64,000 nt of DNA from the NCBI RefSeq assembly GCF_004104355.1, contig NZ_RJLM01000004.1:1-64000 (forward strand), given 5' to 3'. Shown piece after piece: positions 1 to 7,674 of the stretch. Below the pieces are notes generated by a model that was given only the letters and a program-made list of their open reading frames with translations, searched no databases and had not been told where the DNA came from. The position numbers and the translations under genes were made by a program. This stretch comes from Photobacterium chitinilyticum. GTDB lineage: Bacteria > Pseudomonadota > Gammaproteobacteria > Enterobacterales > Vibrionaceae. Every line of letters starts with the position of its first letter. Within the stretch, counting starts at the first letter, position 1.

Positions 1-141
1 AAAACGCCGATTAAAAGGCATGTAAAAATCATGAGTAAGGCCACGCCTTATGACCCTTTTTACGAACCTTTCCTCAAAGAGCGTAAGGTTAAGAAACAGG
101 GACGAAACTCATGGTTTGAACCTGCCTTAGCTGCATTGTGA
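1..141 (+). CDS. ltrA: Group II intron reverse transcriptase/maturase, C-terminal end (partial)
   Basis: Frame 1 is open from the window edge to TGA at 139-141 and encodes 46 residues. It contains the segment RHVKIMSKATPYDP, typical of the region after the X/maturase domain of intron-encoded reverse transcriptases, and ends WFEPALAAL. In many relatives an HNH endonuclease domain follows the YDP motif. Here the protein stops about 30 residues later without the Cys pairs or histidines of an HNH domain, so this is an endonuclease-lacking form or a shortened one. Such proteins reverse-transcribe and help splice the host intron. The ribozyme domains directly downstream support the call. Confidence 0.75.
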   Translation, partial: KTPIKRHVKIMSKATPYDPFYEPFLKERKVKKQGRNSWFEPALAAL

Positions 142-251
142 TTGCTGGGTAACGTAATACGCCTTAGTGGAGGCTTGAGCCGTATGCAGTGAAAGTTGCA
201 CGTACGGTTCTCAGGAGGGCGGCACTCGGTAACGAGTGTCGCCTATCCGAC
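1..251 (+). mobile_element. Group II intron, 3' end (truncated by window edge)
   Basis: The left edge holds the last part of a group II intron. Domain V is visible at 177-210: a 34-nt hairpin starting GAGCCGTATG, with a GAAA tetraloop and closing CGTACGGTTC, which is the diagnostic catalytic hairpin. Domain VI follows at 218-243 as an 11-bp stem closed by a GTAA loop, and A245 lies seven bases before the predicted 3' end near 251, where the branch-point adenosine is expected. The maturase tail (1-141) precedes the ribozyme domains, as usual. The 3' exon (from 252) shows no recognisable gene, so the insertion looks intergenic. The 5' part lies outside the window, so mobility cannot be judged. 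Confidence 0.85.
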
Positions 252-459
252 ATTTATCTTTTAGGCCACTACAGATTAACTTGAGAGTGCTGAGTCTATA
301 AACCATGTTTTTAGTATTAGCTGAGTGATCAGCGTTACCTCGCTCTGCGCCCCGCCCCAAATCATCCACAGCAATGCAGTCTTCAATGTTTATTGAGATA
401 GTATTTTGTTAGAAAATGCGCATAATCTTGCTATACAACACTCAAAGAAGAAATTACCT

Positions 460-852
460 ATGACTGATTTTCAATATTACTTTCATCAACTTCCTTGTTT
501 TAACTGTAAAAAAACCACAGTAAGCACTGATCTTGGTTGGTTAACTGCTGCGATGAAAGATGATGTTCTAGCGCAAGTGGCTGCGATTATCGCGCAAGGC
601 AACGTTGAGCCAGATCTTTCGGTGAACGTTACTTGTACTAAAGACGAAGCGCGTGATTACTTATTGCTGAATTTCTACGGTTACTCAGAAGAAGAACTAG
701 CGAATCAAGTTGAAGCGAAAGATGAGCAAGAAGTAGCGGATGAAATAGCAGAGCTACTGGCCGAAGGTAACGATGCAGCAGTCTTTGAACACGAAATCGC
801 ACTACAAAGTTGTACTGATTGCGACATTGATGCAGAGTCAAACCAAGCGTAA
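460..852 (+). CDS. Conserved hypothetical protein with two Cys pairs
   Basis: This acidic 130-aa protein is not recognised. The ATG at 460 is preferred over an in-frame TTG at 406 because AAAGAAGAA lies just upstream. Near the N-terminus it has CFNCKK and near the C-terminus CTDC, two CxxC pairs that could bind one zinc or iron ion. Between them lies an acidic helical stretch rich in Glu and Ala (residues about 75-110). No signal peptide or membrane segment is visible, so a cytoplasmic location is likely. It stands alone, with a strong terminator behind it and the group II intron in front. No function is assigned. Confidence 0.7.
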   Translation: MTDFQYYFHQLPCFNCKKTTVSTDLGWLTAAMKDDVLAQVAAIIAQGNVEPDLSVNVTCTKDEARDYLLLNFYGYSEEELANQVEAKDEQEVADEIAELLAEGNDAAVFEHEIALQSCTDCDIDAESNQA

Positions 853-903
853 TCATTAAACTTAAACATGTTCGTTATACGTAACATGATGTTCTATTTA
901 TTT

Positions 904-944
904 AAGGCGCTAGCTGAGTAGATTTTGCTAACGCCTTTTTTTTT
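904..944 (+). terminator. Rho-independent terminator
   Basis: The arms AAGGCG-c-TAGC and GCTA-a-CGCCTT form an interrupted stem followed by a run of nine T. It closes the gene ending at 852. Confidence 0.85.
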
Positions 945-1158
945 CTGCGGTTTTTAGTTAAGCACAATTCAAGGGGGCAGGTATTGCTTTGCCAATGCTG
1001 AAGAAAGAGTAATTATCTTAATGCTACCGTCATTTTGAATATGTGTTTTTATCTACATTGGGTTGACGCTGTAAGTGCTCAACAAAAACCGAGATTTTTT
1101 TTGCCAAATGTTTTTTAGACTCATAAAAAGTGTATAAAGTCAAGTTTTAAAATAACGT
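945..1158. other. Non-coding stretch, nothing recognised
   Basis: AT-rich sequence between the terminator and a small doubtful ORF. I see no RNA gene, repeat or convincing promoter. Confidence 0.5.
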
Positions 1159-1347
1159 ATGCTTTTGATTAGTATGCAAAACGCAATACAGCATTTTGCT
1201 GTAGGGCTGGGAGGTATACTGAGCAGTCTTCTTATTTACTCTCGACCTGATTCATCTTTAGATTTTACCAACCTGATTTTCGCTGCGCTGATTATGGCTA
1301 TTTTTACGCCTATGCTTTGGATTCGTTATAGAAAAAATAGTTATTAA
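1159..1347 (+). CDS. Possible small membrane protein (62 aa)
   Basis: The 62-codon ORF encodes two hydrophobic stretches (about residues 10-26 and 37-54) separated by a short polar segment and ending in a basic tail, RYRKNSY, which would give a two-helix inner-membrane protein. There is no good Shine-Dalgarno sequence before the ATG at 1159 or the in-frame ATG at 1174, so the gene is doubtful. No homologue is recognised. Confidence 0.3.
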   Translation: MLLISMQNAIQHFAVGLGGILSSLLIYSRPDSSLDFTNLIFAALIMAIFTPMLWIRYRKNSY

Positions 1348-1505
1348 GCCGCTATACCAATGACTGAACCTTTCAACTCTTTGTGCCTGATATTATGACT
1401 AAAGTGGTATCTCTAGATTTAGGGATTGCAGGTGAAAGTGAGTTACGTCGTGCGGGTGATATCGATCACGTTAATGGTTTTTTTGTGATCTATGTCTAAT
1501 AATTG

Positions 1506-1533
1506 TTGTAACTAAATTTCACTGTGCTATAGT
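1506..1533 (+). promoter_or_regulatory. Sigma-70-like promoter of the candidate small RNA
   Basis: TTGTAA (1506-1511) and TATAGT (1528-1533) are separated by 16 bp, placing a start near 1540. The next gene-like structures downstream are the 28-codon ORF and its terminator. Confidence 0.55.
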
Positions 1534-1660
1534 GGCTACATCTTCAGACGAAGTGATGAAAATGCTCAAAGGATGAGTCCGTTAATCGCCTCCAGGGAAC
1601 CGAGATCAACTGAACTCACAATGTTCAACCAAAAAGTAATTGATTAAGAAGGTGATAATT

Positions 1661-1747
1661 ATGAAAGGTTTTGTTTCTGCAAACTTCTGGAATGTTCGTT
1701 CTGTTTACACCGCAGACTTTCACTATCCAACAAGCTTCGGCTACTAA
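1661..1747 (+). CDS. 28-aa peptide in the candidate small RNA
   Basis: The ORF has a strong Shine-Dalgarno sequence (AGAAGGTG, seven bases before the ATG). The peptide begins MKGFVSANFW and ends YPTSFGY. Nine of its 28 residues are aromatic or His (four Phe, three Tyr, one Trp, one His). It has no membrane helix. It is too short for database-style naming and unrelated by eye to known leader peptides. Because a terminator and no biosynthetic gene follow, an attenuator-peptide role is unlikely. It is more plausibly a small regulatory protein made from a regulatory RNA. Confidence 0.5.
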   Translation: MKGFVSANFWNVRSVYTADFHYPTSFGY

Positions 1748-1778
1748 TTTCAGTTACTGCTTATGCAGTGGCAAAAAG

Positions 1779-1804
1779 AACCGCTTATTGAGCGGTTTTT
1801 TTTT
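1779..1804 (+). terminator. Rho-independent terminator of the small RNA
   Basis: The 7-bp stem AACCGCT / AGCGGTT has a TATTG loop and is followed by nine T. Another small hairpin (ACTGC / GCAGT, 1756-1769) lies just before it. Confidence 0.85.
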
Positions 1805-1905
1805 GCCTGTAAAATGGCGGTTTACTCTTTGTTTTTTACTCTTGGCTTTTTCCTGATAACGCTTTATAAGCGTTATTCTGACTATCTTGACCGGTTCCGG
1901 CCAGA

Positions 1906-3609
1906 TTATTCCAGCCAGAGATTTGATAGTGACATCACACCCATATTGTCAGTTTGTTTACCGTGAAGTTTCTCTGAGGTGTTATAGAAAGCATGATCGC
2001 GCCAGAGAGGAACGTAATGACAATTTTGGATCAGCCAATCTTCGGCACGGTACAATTTGTCCATGAAGTCTATGATGTCGTTGCTATCATTCATTAATAG
2101 ATCAACGAACCGTAGTAGGTTAAGGCGCTCGTCATCGTTTAAACACACCTTAAACAGATTGCTGGTTAATAGCCATTCGTAATACTGAAAGGCAAGATTA
2201 TTGCCAAAGACATAGCCCGTATAATGGATATCAACGATGTCGCCGTGATCCCACGGATGACCTATTCTGTCCACTACATGACACTCCACTTCAATTCCTT
2301 CGGCTGCCAGAAACTGAATGAGAGGAGTAATATCTCCCTCATCACCTTTTCGATATTTGAGTGAAATTGGTCGAGTAGGTTTTGTCATGGTTTGTTGAAA
2401 TAGATGAAAGCCTTTTTCTTGATGATAAGGCATGATGCTATTGGCAAATGGTGCAATCGATGAGCTATTTTTGATCGTAAACTGGCGAATTATATTAACC
2501 AGCCATGCGCGTTCACTGCTACTTAACCTATTCGGATGGCAGACAAATTCAAGGGCAGCACAAGCATGTTGTTCTACCTTATTCGCGTTTTTTCGATCTT
2601 CCGGTTGAACTGGACATTTTTCGTAGACATGACCGCAACGGATCGCATCTGTGTGTTTTGTTGACCAAAATTCAGCACGTTCGATCAAACCGCCGATACC
2701 AAAGTACTGAGTGTTTTTTGTGAGTACCCAATGTTCTCTTTCTCGGTGGGTGAGGCTGTAAGCCCCAGTGCCGATGGCTTGCTCAGGTTGATCGGTTTTA
2801 CTGGGGTAAAATACAGCACTATGGATATCGGTTAATAAATGAAGAAAGATGGGGTCGATCTGCTTCATGTTGAAGATAACCCAATCTCCTTTTGTTTCAA
2901 TGCTGTCTAAGTGGCGAAACAAAATATGGTATGGGTGCGTAGTGGTTCGCCGGTAATCAAAACAGGCTTTAACGTGTTTGGGCTCCAATTTTTCGCCGTT
3001 ATGAAAATACACGTCTGGACGTAAACGGAAAAAATACTGATTCCCTTCATCATAATAGTGATGCGCTAAGTGAGGGTGAATCTTTCCTGTCTCTTTGTCG
3101 TAGCGCACCAGCGTATCGAATACGGCTTCTAAGAACAGAATTGAACTGGCAGATAGGGCATGTGTCGGTCGCCATTCAGGGAAATGGTACGACACAATAT
3201 ATAACAGTGTATTTTCTTTGGATAATTCGGCTTTGGTTTCATCCAGCCAAAGGGGGAGCTTTTCTTGTAGAACGGTGCGTTTTTGGAAGTGTTCGGCATG
3301 TGCAAACGCTTCGTTGATTTGTCCTGTACGTACTTGCGATTCAAGCTGCTTCAGCAATAACACATCAAAAGGCTGGGGGAGAGTGATGGCTGATTTATTG
3401 CCGCGTCCACGGCCTGGTGTCCATGATACATACCCTTTTGATGCCAACGTATTCATGAGTTTACTGGCATTGCGTTCAGAGCAAACAAAAACTTCTGCCA
3501 ATTGGTTTATGTCAACGAAAGAGCGCGTGGTACCAAAAGCGGCATCCAGCTGTTTCAGACGTTGAAGGTGGATAATTGAAATAAAAGGGGAACTATGCGT
3601 AGACATCAT
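1906..3609 (-). CDS. sgrR: SgrR-family transcriptional regulator
   Basis: This 567-aa protein has the SgrR architecture. An N-terminal winged helix-turn-helix (about residues 10-75, including FVCSERNASKLMNTLASKGY and a basic GRGRG wing) is followed by a solute-binding-protein family 5 domain (about 140-560, with an FRLRPDVYFHNGE motif). In E. coli SgrR senses sugar-phosphate stress and activates the small RNA SgrS. Length and domain order match (E. coli SgrR is about 550 aa). The gene converges on the candidate small RNA at 1540-1804 and is divergent from a 50-aa ORF at 3676. A mannose-family PTS operon lies about 2 kb away, a context consistent with sugar-phosphate sensing. The effector and targets here are not known. 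Confidence 0.8.
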   Translation of the reverse strand: MMSTHSSPFISIIHLQRLKQLDAAFGTTRSFVDINQLAEVFVCSERNASKLMNTLASKGYVSWTPGRGRGNKSAITLPQPFDVLLLKQLESQVRTGQINEAFAHAEHFQKRTVLQEKLPLWLDETKAELSKENTLLYIVSYHFPEWRPTHALSASSILFLEAVFDTLVRYDKETGKIHPHLAHHYYDEGNQYFFRLRPDVYFHNGEKLEPKHVKACFDYRRTTTHPYHILFRHLDSIETKGDWVIFNMKQIDPIFLHLLTDIHSAVFYPSKTDQPEQAIGTGAYSLTHREREHWVLTKNTQYFGIGGLIERAEFWSTKHTDAIRCGHVYEKCPVQPEDRKNANKVEQHACAALEFVCHPNRLSSSERAWLVNIIRQFTIKNSSSIAPFANSIMPYHQEKGFHLFQQTMTKPTRPISLKYRKGDEGDITPLIQFLAAEGIEVECHVVDRIGHPWDHGDIVDIHYTGYVFGNNLAFQYYEWLLTSNLFKVCLNDDERLNLLRFVDLLMNDSNDIIDFMDKLYRAEDWLIQNCHYVPLWRDHAFYNTSEKLHGKQTDNMGVMSLSNLWLE

Positions 3610-3675
3610 ATCGTTCTTTTTTCCTGTAAGTCCTCAGATAATAAGCATTGAGAGTGAAGAGGAGCAGGTAGCACT

Positions 3676-3828
3676 ATGAACCCGATATATTATCCACGTT
3701 ATACCTTAAATGCAGAACGGCATGCAACCCGAAGAAACCAGAGGCATATTCAAACAGAACGAGGAGGAATAGAAATATTAACTGTTCTGTTGTGTGTCGG
3801 GGGATTGCTGAGCTTTTGGGCATTCTGA
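3676..3828 (+). CDS. 50-aa single-pass membrane peptide, divergent from sgrR
   Basis: This ORF is preceded by GAAGAGGAG and encodes a 50-residue peptide. Its first 30 residues are polar and very basic (many Arg and His), and a C-terminal hydrophobic helix follows (about residues 33-49, ILTVLLCVGGLLSFW). The predicted topology is a cytoplasmic basic tail on a membrane anchor. It starts 66 bp from the divergent sgrR start, the position that sgrS/sgrT takes in E. coli, but no sequence similarity to SgrT is visible. The NifW-like gene follows on the same strand after 46 bp. No family is recognised. Confidence 0.5.
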   Translation: MNPIYYPRYTLNAERHATRRNQRHIQTERGGIEILTVLLCVGGLLSFWAF

Positions 3829-3874
3829 GTGGCACGATGAAAGTTGTTGTTATCAAGAAGCACGTGCTACATCA

Positions 3875-4207
3875 ATGACTGAACAGCCGTGTTCTCTTAA
3901 ACTGGTCGAAAGACCTCCACTAATTGAGATTATGAGCCGAACAGAAATTCAACAGACAATTGCTAGCTTTACCTCAATAGAGCAAGCATTAGAGTATTTT
4001 GAAATTGATTTTGATAGCCGTTTCATCAATGAATACCGGACACAATTAGTGAAACGCTTTAACGGATATTTGATCATTGCAAAACCGGATGACTGGTTTT
4101 CAGCCCGGCGCGCGCTTAAAAATGCGTATTGCAAAGTACAGCGGGGTCGTTTGGATCCTCATTCCCGATCTGCTTGTCGAGGGTGTACGTCGTGTCAGCG
4201 TCGTTAA
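3875..4207 (+). CDS. NifW-like protein (nitrogenase-stabilising/protective family)
   Basis: This 110-aa protein has the pattern of the NifW family across about residues 28-90: SIEQALEYFEIDFDS, then RTQLVKRFNGYL, then a helix ending ALKNAY. It ends in a Cys-rich, basic tail (CRGCTSCQRR) that could bind a metal. NifW in diazotrophs protects the MoFe protein, but no nif gene is present in this window, so the role here may differ. The second ATG at 3932 (MSRTEIQQ) is a possible start and would give 91 aa. The assignment rests on pattern recognition. Confidence 0.45.
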   Translation: MTEQPCSLKLVERPPLIEIMSRTEIQQTIASFTSIEQALEYFEIDFDSRFINEYRTQLVKRFNGYLIIAKPDDWFSARRALKNAYCKVQRGRLDPHSRSACRGCTSCQRR

Positions 4208-4260
4208 AAATCAATACTGGGAACGTACTACCCTTGAGGCCAAAAGTGTGTATTTTTTGT

Positions 4261-5265
4261 TTAGCTTGAGCAAGACTGTCTTATCATGAGCTTAGGTGGG
4301 AATATCAGGCTTTTTATCGGTTCTTCGTTGCCGCTCATGCGGGCTAAAATGATTTCACCGGCTGCCCGGCCGATCTCCTTGGCACATACGGATACGGTTG
4401 TTAGCGATGGAAAAGTATCTGCAGCCTCAGGGACATCATCAAAGCCAACAACAGCAATATCCTTGCCTACCGTCATTCCTAGATCTTTGATAGCCCTCAT
4501 TACGCCAAACGCCACAATATCTTGATAACCAATAATCGCGGTAATTTGAGGGTGTTCTTCTAGCATCTTCCTGGTTTCGAGAGCGCCTTCAGACCGGCTG
4601 GCTCCACAGCTGCTAATATATTTCTCATTAAAGGGGATGCCATGCTCCATCAGTTTCGACATGTACCCACCCAAGCGATGAGAGCGAGTTTTGGATCTTT
4701 CTTGTCCACCGATAAAGGCAATGTGTTTATGGCCGAGCTGGATCAAGTGCTCGGTGGCGATCTGTAGTCCCAAAAAATTATTGGTGCCAACAAAATCAAA
4801 TTGCCCTTCACCGACAGGCCGGACGGCAAGCACGACAGGGAAGCCTCGTCCTCTTACCGTTTTAAGGTAGTCAACGTTGGTATCCGTGGCTGGGCACATC
4901 ACCATTCCTCCCGCATTTTGACTAATTAGCGAGTCTATAAACTTATCCTGGCGCTCTACATTTTCTTCGGCGTTGGCCAAAAACAGTAACGTATTTTGCT
5001 GTTCTAAGTAGTGGCTTAGCCCTGCAATCATCTCGGAATAAAAGGGGTTGGTGATATCCGGAATGACCAAACCAACAAGATTGCTTCTCTTATGCCGTAA
5101 ATTGGCTGCTGCTTGGTTATAAACATAACCAAGTTCTTCAATTGCTTGCAGTACTTTACAGCGAGTCGCTTCTGAAATTCGTCCCTTATTGGTTAAAACC
5201 ATTGAGACCGTTGCAGTTGAAACGCTGCAATATTTGGCCACATCAGCAATGGTAGGCTTTGACAT
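4261..5265 (-). CDS. LacI/MalI-type transcriptional repressor
   Basis: This 334-aa regulator has an N-terminal LacI helix-turn-helix (TIADVAKYCSVSTATVSMVL, residues 5-24), a hinge helix near residue 50-58 and a periplasmic-binding-protein-like effector domain (about 62-330). The sequence resembles E. coli MalI along its length. The gene is divergent from the mannose-type PTS operon that starts at 5474. The 208-bp gap holds two symmetrical candidate operators, so it probably represses that operon and itself until a sugar or sugar phosphate binds. The inducer cannot be read from the sequence. Confidence 0.85.
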   Translation of the reverse strand: MSKPTIADVAKYCSVSTATVSMVLTNKGRISEATRCKVLQAIEELGYVYNQAAANLRHKRSNLVGLVIPDITNPFYSEMIAGLSHYLEQQNTLLFLANAEENVERQDKFIDSLISQNAGGMVMCPATDTNVDYLKTVRGRGFPVVLAVRPVGEGQFDFVGTNNFLGLQIATEHLIQLGHKHIAFIGGQERSKTRSHRLGGYMSKLMEHGIPFNEKYISSCGASRSEGALETRKMLEEHPQITAIIGYQDIVAFGVMRAIKDLGMTVGKDIAVVGFDDVPEAADTFPSLTTVSVCAKEIGRAAGEIILARMSGNEEPIKSLIFPPKLMIRQSCSS

Positions 5266-5394
5266 AAACGTCCCTACATTTTAGTTAACAATGCGATTAA
5301 TCGTATAACCTAATTTGAGCAAAAAAACGGCAAATAACTGTGACCAATGTCGATAAACTGGCGTATTCAAAGGGTTATGAAATGATAAATGAAG

Positions 5395-5411
5395 GGTTAA
5401 ACACGTTAACC
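5395..5411. promoter_or_regulatory. Candidate LacI-family operator O1
   Basis: GGTTAA-ACACG-TTAACC is a perfect 6-bp inverted repeat around a 5-bp centre, lying just upstream of the putative -35 box of the PTS operon. Confidence 0.55.
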
Positions 5412-5414
5412 TAT

Positions 5415-5444
5415 TTGATGAAAAACACGCTTGCTGATTAATAT
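5415..5444 (+). promoter_or_regulatory. Putative promoter of the mannose-type PTS operon
   Basis: TTGATG (5415-5420) and TAATAT (5439-5444) are 18 bp apart and flanked by both candidate operators. Confidence 0.4.
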
Positions 5445-5454
5445 ATTACCAACA

Positions 5455-5462
5455 GGTTAACC
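5455..5462. promoter_or_regulatory. Candidate LacI-family operator O2
   Basis: GGTTAACC is a perfect 8-bp palindrome that shares its half-site with the operator at 5395-5411. It lies 11 bp before the first start codon, where bound repressor would block transcription. Confidence 0.45.
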
Positions 5463-5473
5463 AAGGGTGATGT

Positions 5474-7234
5474 ATGAAGTATCTAGCTGGCAACTCGAAT
5501 TATGACAAATTTCCTTGTGTGGAAATTAAAGGATTTGCCAATCAAGCTTGGCAAGATTGGGCTGCGATTGTTGTACAGGTTAAGCAACGAGTGAGTGGCA
5601 ACCAGAAACATGTTTTGGTTGTCGATACGTATCACGGCGTTGATCACAACGAGTTGCTAGATCAGCTCATCATGCCGCTAAAGCCTAGCCACATAGTCTT
5701 TACGGATGAGGCAAAATATGGCGAAGAACACATCTTCGAAATGCTAGAGCGTAACATCACCAATGATCGTGTATTTGGGGTGATTGCGCCGCATAAATTG
5801 CATGAGTTTTTTGACGCCGAAAAGCTCGCCGAAACCAGACATCAAATTGAAAATGCAACGGATGGCTTAATTGTGGTTTACGGCCATGGGGCAAGGCTAT
5901 TTGCTGATGGTGATACGTTCATCTATGCCGATCTTGCCCGGTGGGAGATCCAGCAACGTTTTCGTCGTGGTGAGTTGGGTAATTGGGGTGTTGAAAATAC
6001 CGATGAAGATGTATTGCGTCGCTACAAGCGCGCATTTTTCATTGAGTGGCGTGTCTTCGATCGTTATAAAACGAAATTATTGCCTCAAGCGGACTTTCTG
6101 CTGGATACCAACGCTGCATTTATGCCGAAAATGGTGACGGGTGAAGCGTTCATGGCGGGTTTGGAGCAAACCGTGCAGCAGCCTTTTCGTCTTGTGCCAT
6201 TTTTCGATCCCGGAGTCTGGGGAGGGCAGTGGATGAAGGAAGTCTGTGCTTTAGATGAATCGAAGCCAAACTACGCTTGGTGTTTTGACTGCGTGCCGGA
6301 AGAAAATAGTCTTTTGCTTAAATACGATGATGTAACCGTTGAAGTCCCTTCGCAAGATCTTGTGCTACTTCAACCCAAGCGATTACTCGGAGAAGAAGTA
6401 CATGCCCGCTTTGGGGCGGAATTTCCGATTCGCTTTGATTTCCTCGATACCATGGAAGGCCAGCACCTCAGCCTTCAGGTACATCCGCTGACCGAATATA
6501 TTCAACAAGAGTTTGGGATGCATTATACCCAAGACGAGAGCTATTACATGCTTGATGTCGGCGATGATGCGAGTGTGTATCTGGGCACGAAAACGGGCAC
6601 TAAACCCGATGAGATGATGGCCGATCTTGAAGCGGCACAGCGAGGAGAAAAGCCTTTTGATGACGAACGCTTTATCAATCAATTCCCGGCGAAGAAACAT
6701 GATCACTTTTTGATCCCTGCTGGCACCGTTCATTGTTCAGGTTCGAATTCGATGGTATTAGAAATTAGTGCCACGCCGTATATTTTCACATTCAAACTCT
6801 GGGATTGGGAACGTCTTGGGTTGGATGGTCAGCCTCGTCCGGTGCATCTTGATCACGGTAAAGAAGTCATTGATTGGGATCGTAATACGGAATGGTGTGC
6901 AGAGCATCTGGTGAATGCCATTACGCCTATTGCCGAAGGAGAAGGGTGGCGTGAAGAGAAGACGGGACTCCATGAGCGAGAGTTTATCGAAACGCGTCGC
7001 CATTGGTTCAGTCAACCTGTTCGTCACAATACCGAGGGGAACGTCAATGTTCTGAATTTAGTTGAAGGTAAAGAGGCGCTGGTATTGAGCCCGGGCAATC
7101 TATTTGTTCCATTTGTTGTTCATTATGCAGAAACCTTTGTCATTCCGGCTCAAGTGGGTGAATACATTATTCAGCCGCATGGTGCGAGTGAGGGGACAGA
7201 AATCGCAACCATTAAAGCATACGTAAGAGGTTAA
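5474..7234 (+). CDS. Two-domain class I mannose-6-phosphate isomerase
   Basis: The 586-aa protein carries a class I phosphomannose isomerase cupin from about residue 255. The metal-site motifs are visible: LSLQVHPL near 331-338, E in DESYYML near 355, and AGTVHCSGS near 417-424. It interconverts mannose-6-P and fructose-6-P in the cytoplasm. The N-terminal about 240 residues form an extra domain that resembles the uridine-kinase-like fold seen fused to this enzyme in some bacteria. Its nucleotide-binding loop is degenerate: VVDTYHGVDHNE stands where a GxxxxGK[ST] would be, so kinase activity is doubtful. It is the first gene of the PTS operon, with an AAGGGTGA ribosome-binding site, and is separated from EIIA by only 2 bp. 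Confidence 0.8.
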   Translation: MKYLAGNSNYDKFPCVEIKGFANQAWQDWAAIVVQVKQRVSGNQKHVLVVDTYHGVDHNELLDQLIMPLKPSHIVFTDEAKYGEEHIFEMLERNITNDRVFGVIAPHKLHEFFDAEKLAETRHQIENATDGLIVVYGHGARLFADGDTFIYADLARWEIQQRFRRGELGNWGVENTDEDVLRRYKRAFFIEWRVFDRYKTKLLPQADFLLDTNAAFMPKMVTGEAFMAGLEQTVQQPFRLVPFFDPGVWGGQWMKEVCALDESKPNYAWCFDCVPEENSLLLKYDDVTVEVPSQDLVLLQPKRLLGEEVHARFGAEFPIRFDFLDTMEGQHLSLQVHPLTEYIQQEFGMHYTQDESYYMLDVGDDASVYLGTKTGTKPDEMMADLEAAQRGEKPFDDERFINQFPAKKHDHFLIPAGTVHCSGSNSMVLEISATPYIFTFKLWDWERLGLDGQPRPVHLDHGKEVIDWDRNTEWCAEHLVNAITPIAEGEGWREEKTGLHEREFIETRRHWFSQPVRHNTEGNVNVLNLVEGKEALVLSPGNLFVPFVVHYAETFVIPAQVGEYIIQPHGASEGTEIATIKAYVRG

Positions 7235-7236
7235 TT

Positions 7237-7665
7237 ATGCTGCACTTTTTAATCGCAACTCATGGGCCACTGGCTGACGCTCTAATCTCAAGCGCAAAAA
7301 TGGTGTTTGGTGAACTTCAAAATACATCGGGTGTATCGCTTACCGAAGAGGGCGGTATCGCACAGTTCAAACAAGATTTTGATACTGATATTCGAGATAT
7401 AGCCGGCCAAGTCGAGGGCATTGTAGTGCTCTGTGATCTGGAATGCGGCACCCCTTATAACATAGCCTGTACCTACGCATTTGATGACAGTTTCCCTGTT
7501 CCTGTCGAAGTAGTGACGGGCATTAATTTTCCGACGTTACTGATGACGGCTGATTATGTGGACGAATCAGATCCTGCATCCGTTGCGCAGACATTACAAC
7601 AAGAAGCTCTCAACACAATCGTGGTTGCAAAGCCGGTGAGTGTTGAACAAGACGACGATTTTTAA
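7237..7665 (+). CDS. PTS EIIA component, mannose family
   Basis: This 142-aa cytoplasmic EIIA-Man domain begins MLHFLIATHGPLADAL. His9 in the ATHG motif is the expected phosphorylation site, receiving phosphate from HPr. It also has the typical acidic C-terminal tail and lies in a tight operon with EIIB, EIIC and EIID. It passes phosphate to EIIB (7675). In E. coli ManX the IIA and IIB domains are fused, while here they are separate proteins. Confidence 0.9.
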   Translation: MLHFLIATHGPLADALISSAKMVFGELQNTSGVSLTEEGGIAQFKQDFDTDIRDIAGQVEGIVVLCDLECGTPYNIACTYAFDDSFPVPVEVVTGINFPTLLMTADYVDESDPASVAQTLQQEALNTIVVAKPVSVEQDDDF

Positions 7666-7674
7666 GGAGCAAGC

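Larger units (their letters stand above)
1540..1804 (+). ncRNA. Candidate dual-function small RNA encoding a 28-aa peptide
   Basis: A self-contained unit of about 265 nt: promoter at 1506-1533, a structured leader (a hairpin around 1538-1558 with arms CATC-TTC and GAA-GT-GATG), a 28-codon ORF with a good ribosome-binding site, and a rho-independent terminator. No larger gene follows on this strand, so it is not a leader for a downstream operon. The converging neighbour is an SgrR-like regulator. In enterobacteria SgrR activates SgrS, an RNA that also encodes the peptide SgrT, which suggests a functional analogy here. In E. coli, however, sgrS lies divergent from sgrR, not convergent, and the peptide has no clear similarity to SgrT. 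The function is inferred only. Confidence 0.5.

Noticed and set aside
1395-1499. 34-codon ORF (starts MTKVVSLDLG) upstream of the candidate small RNA promoter
   Set aside because: It has no ribosome-binding site and no recognisable family; it may be a chance ORF or a fragment of a decayed gene.
1556-1580. Short stretch GGATGAGTCCGTT resembling part of a hammerhead ribozyme core
   Set aside because: The matching CGAAA core and stems are missing, so the likeness is accidental.
3837-3878. 13-codon ORF overlapping the start of the NifW-like gene (ATGA overlap)
   Set aside because: It is too short and lacks a ribosome site; it could at most aid coupling of translation.
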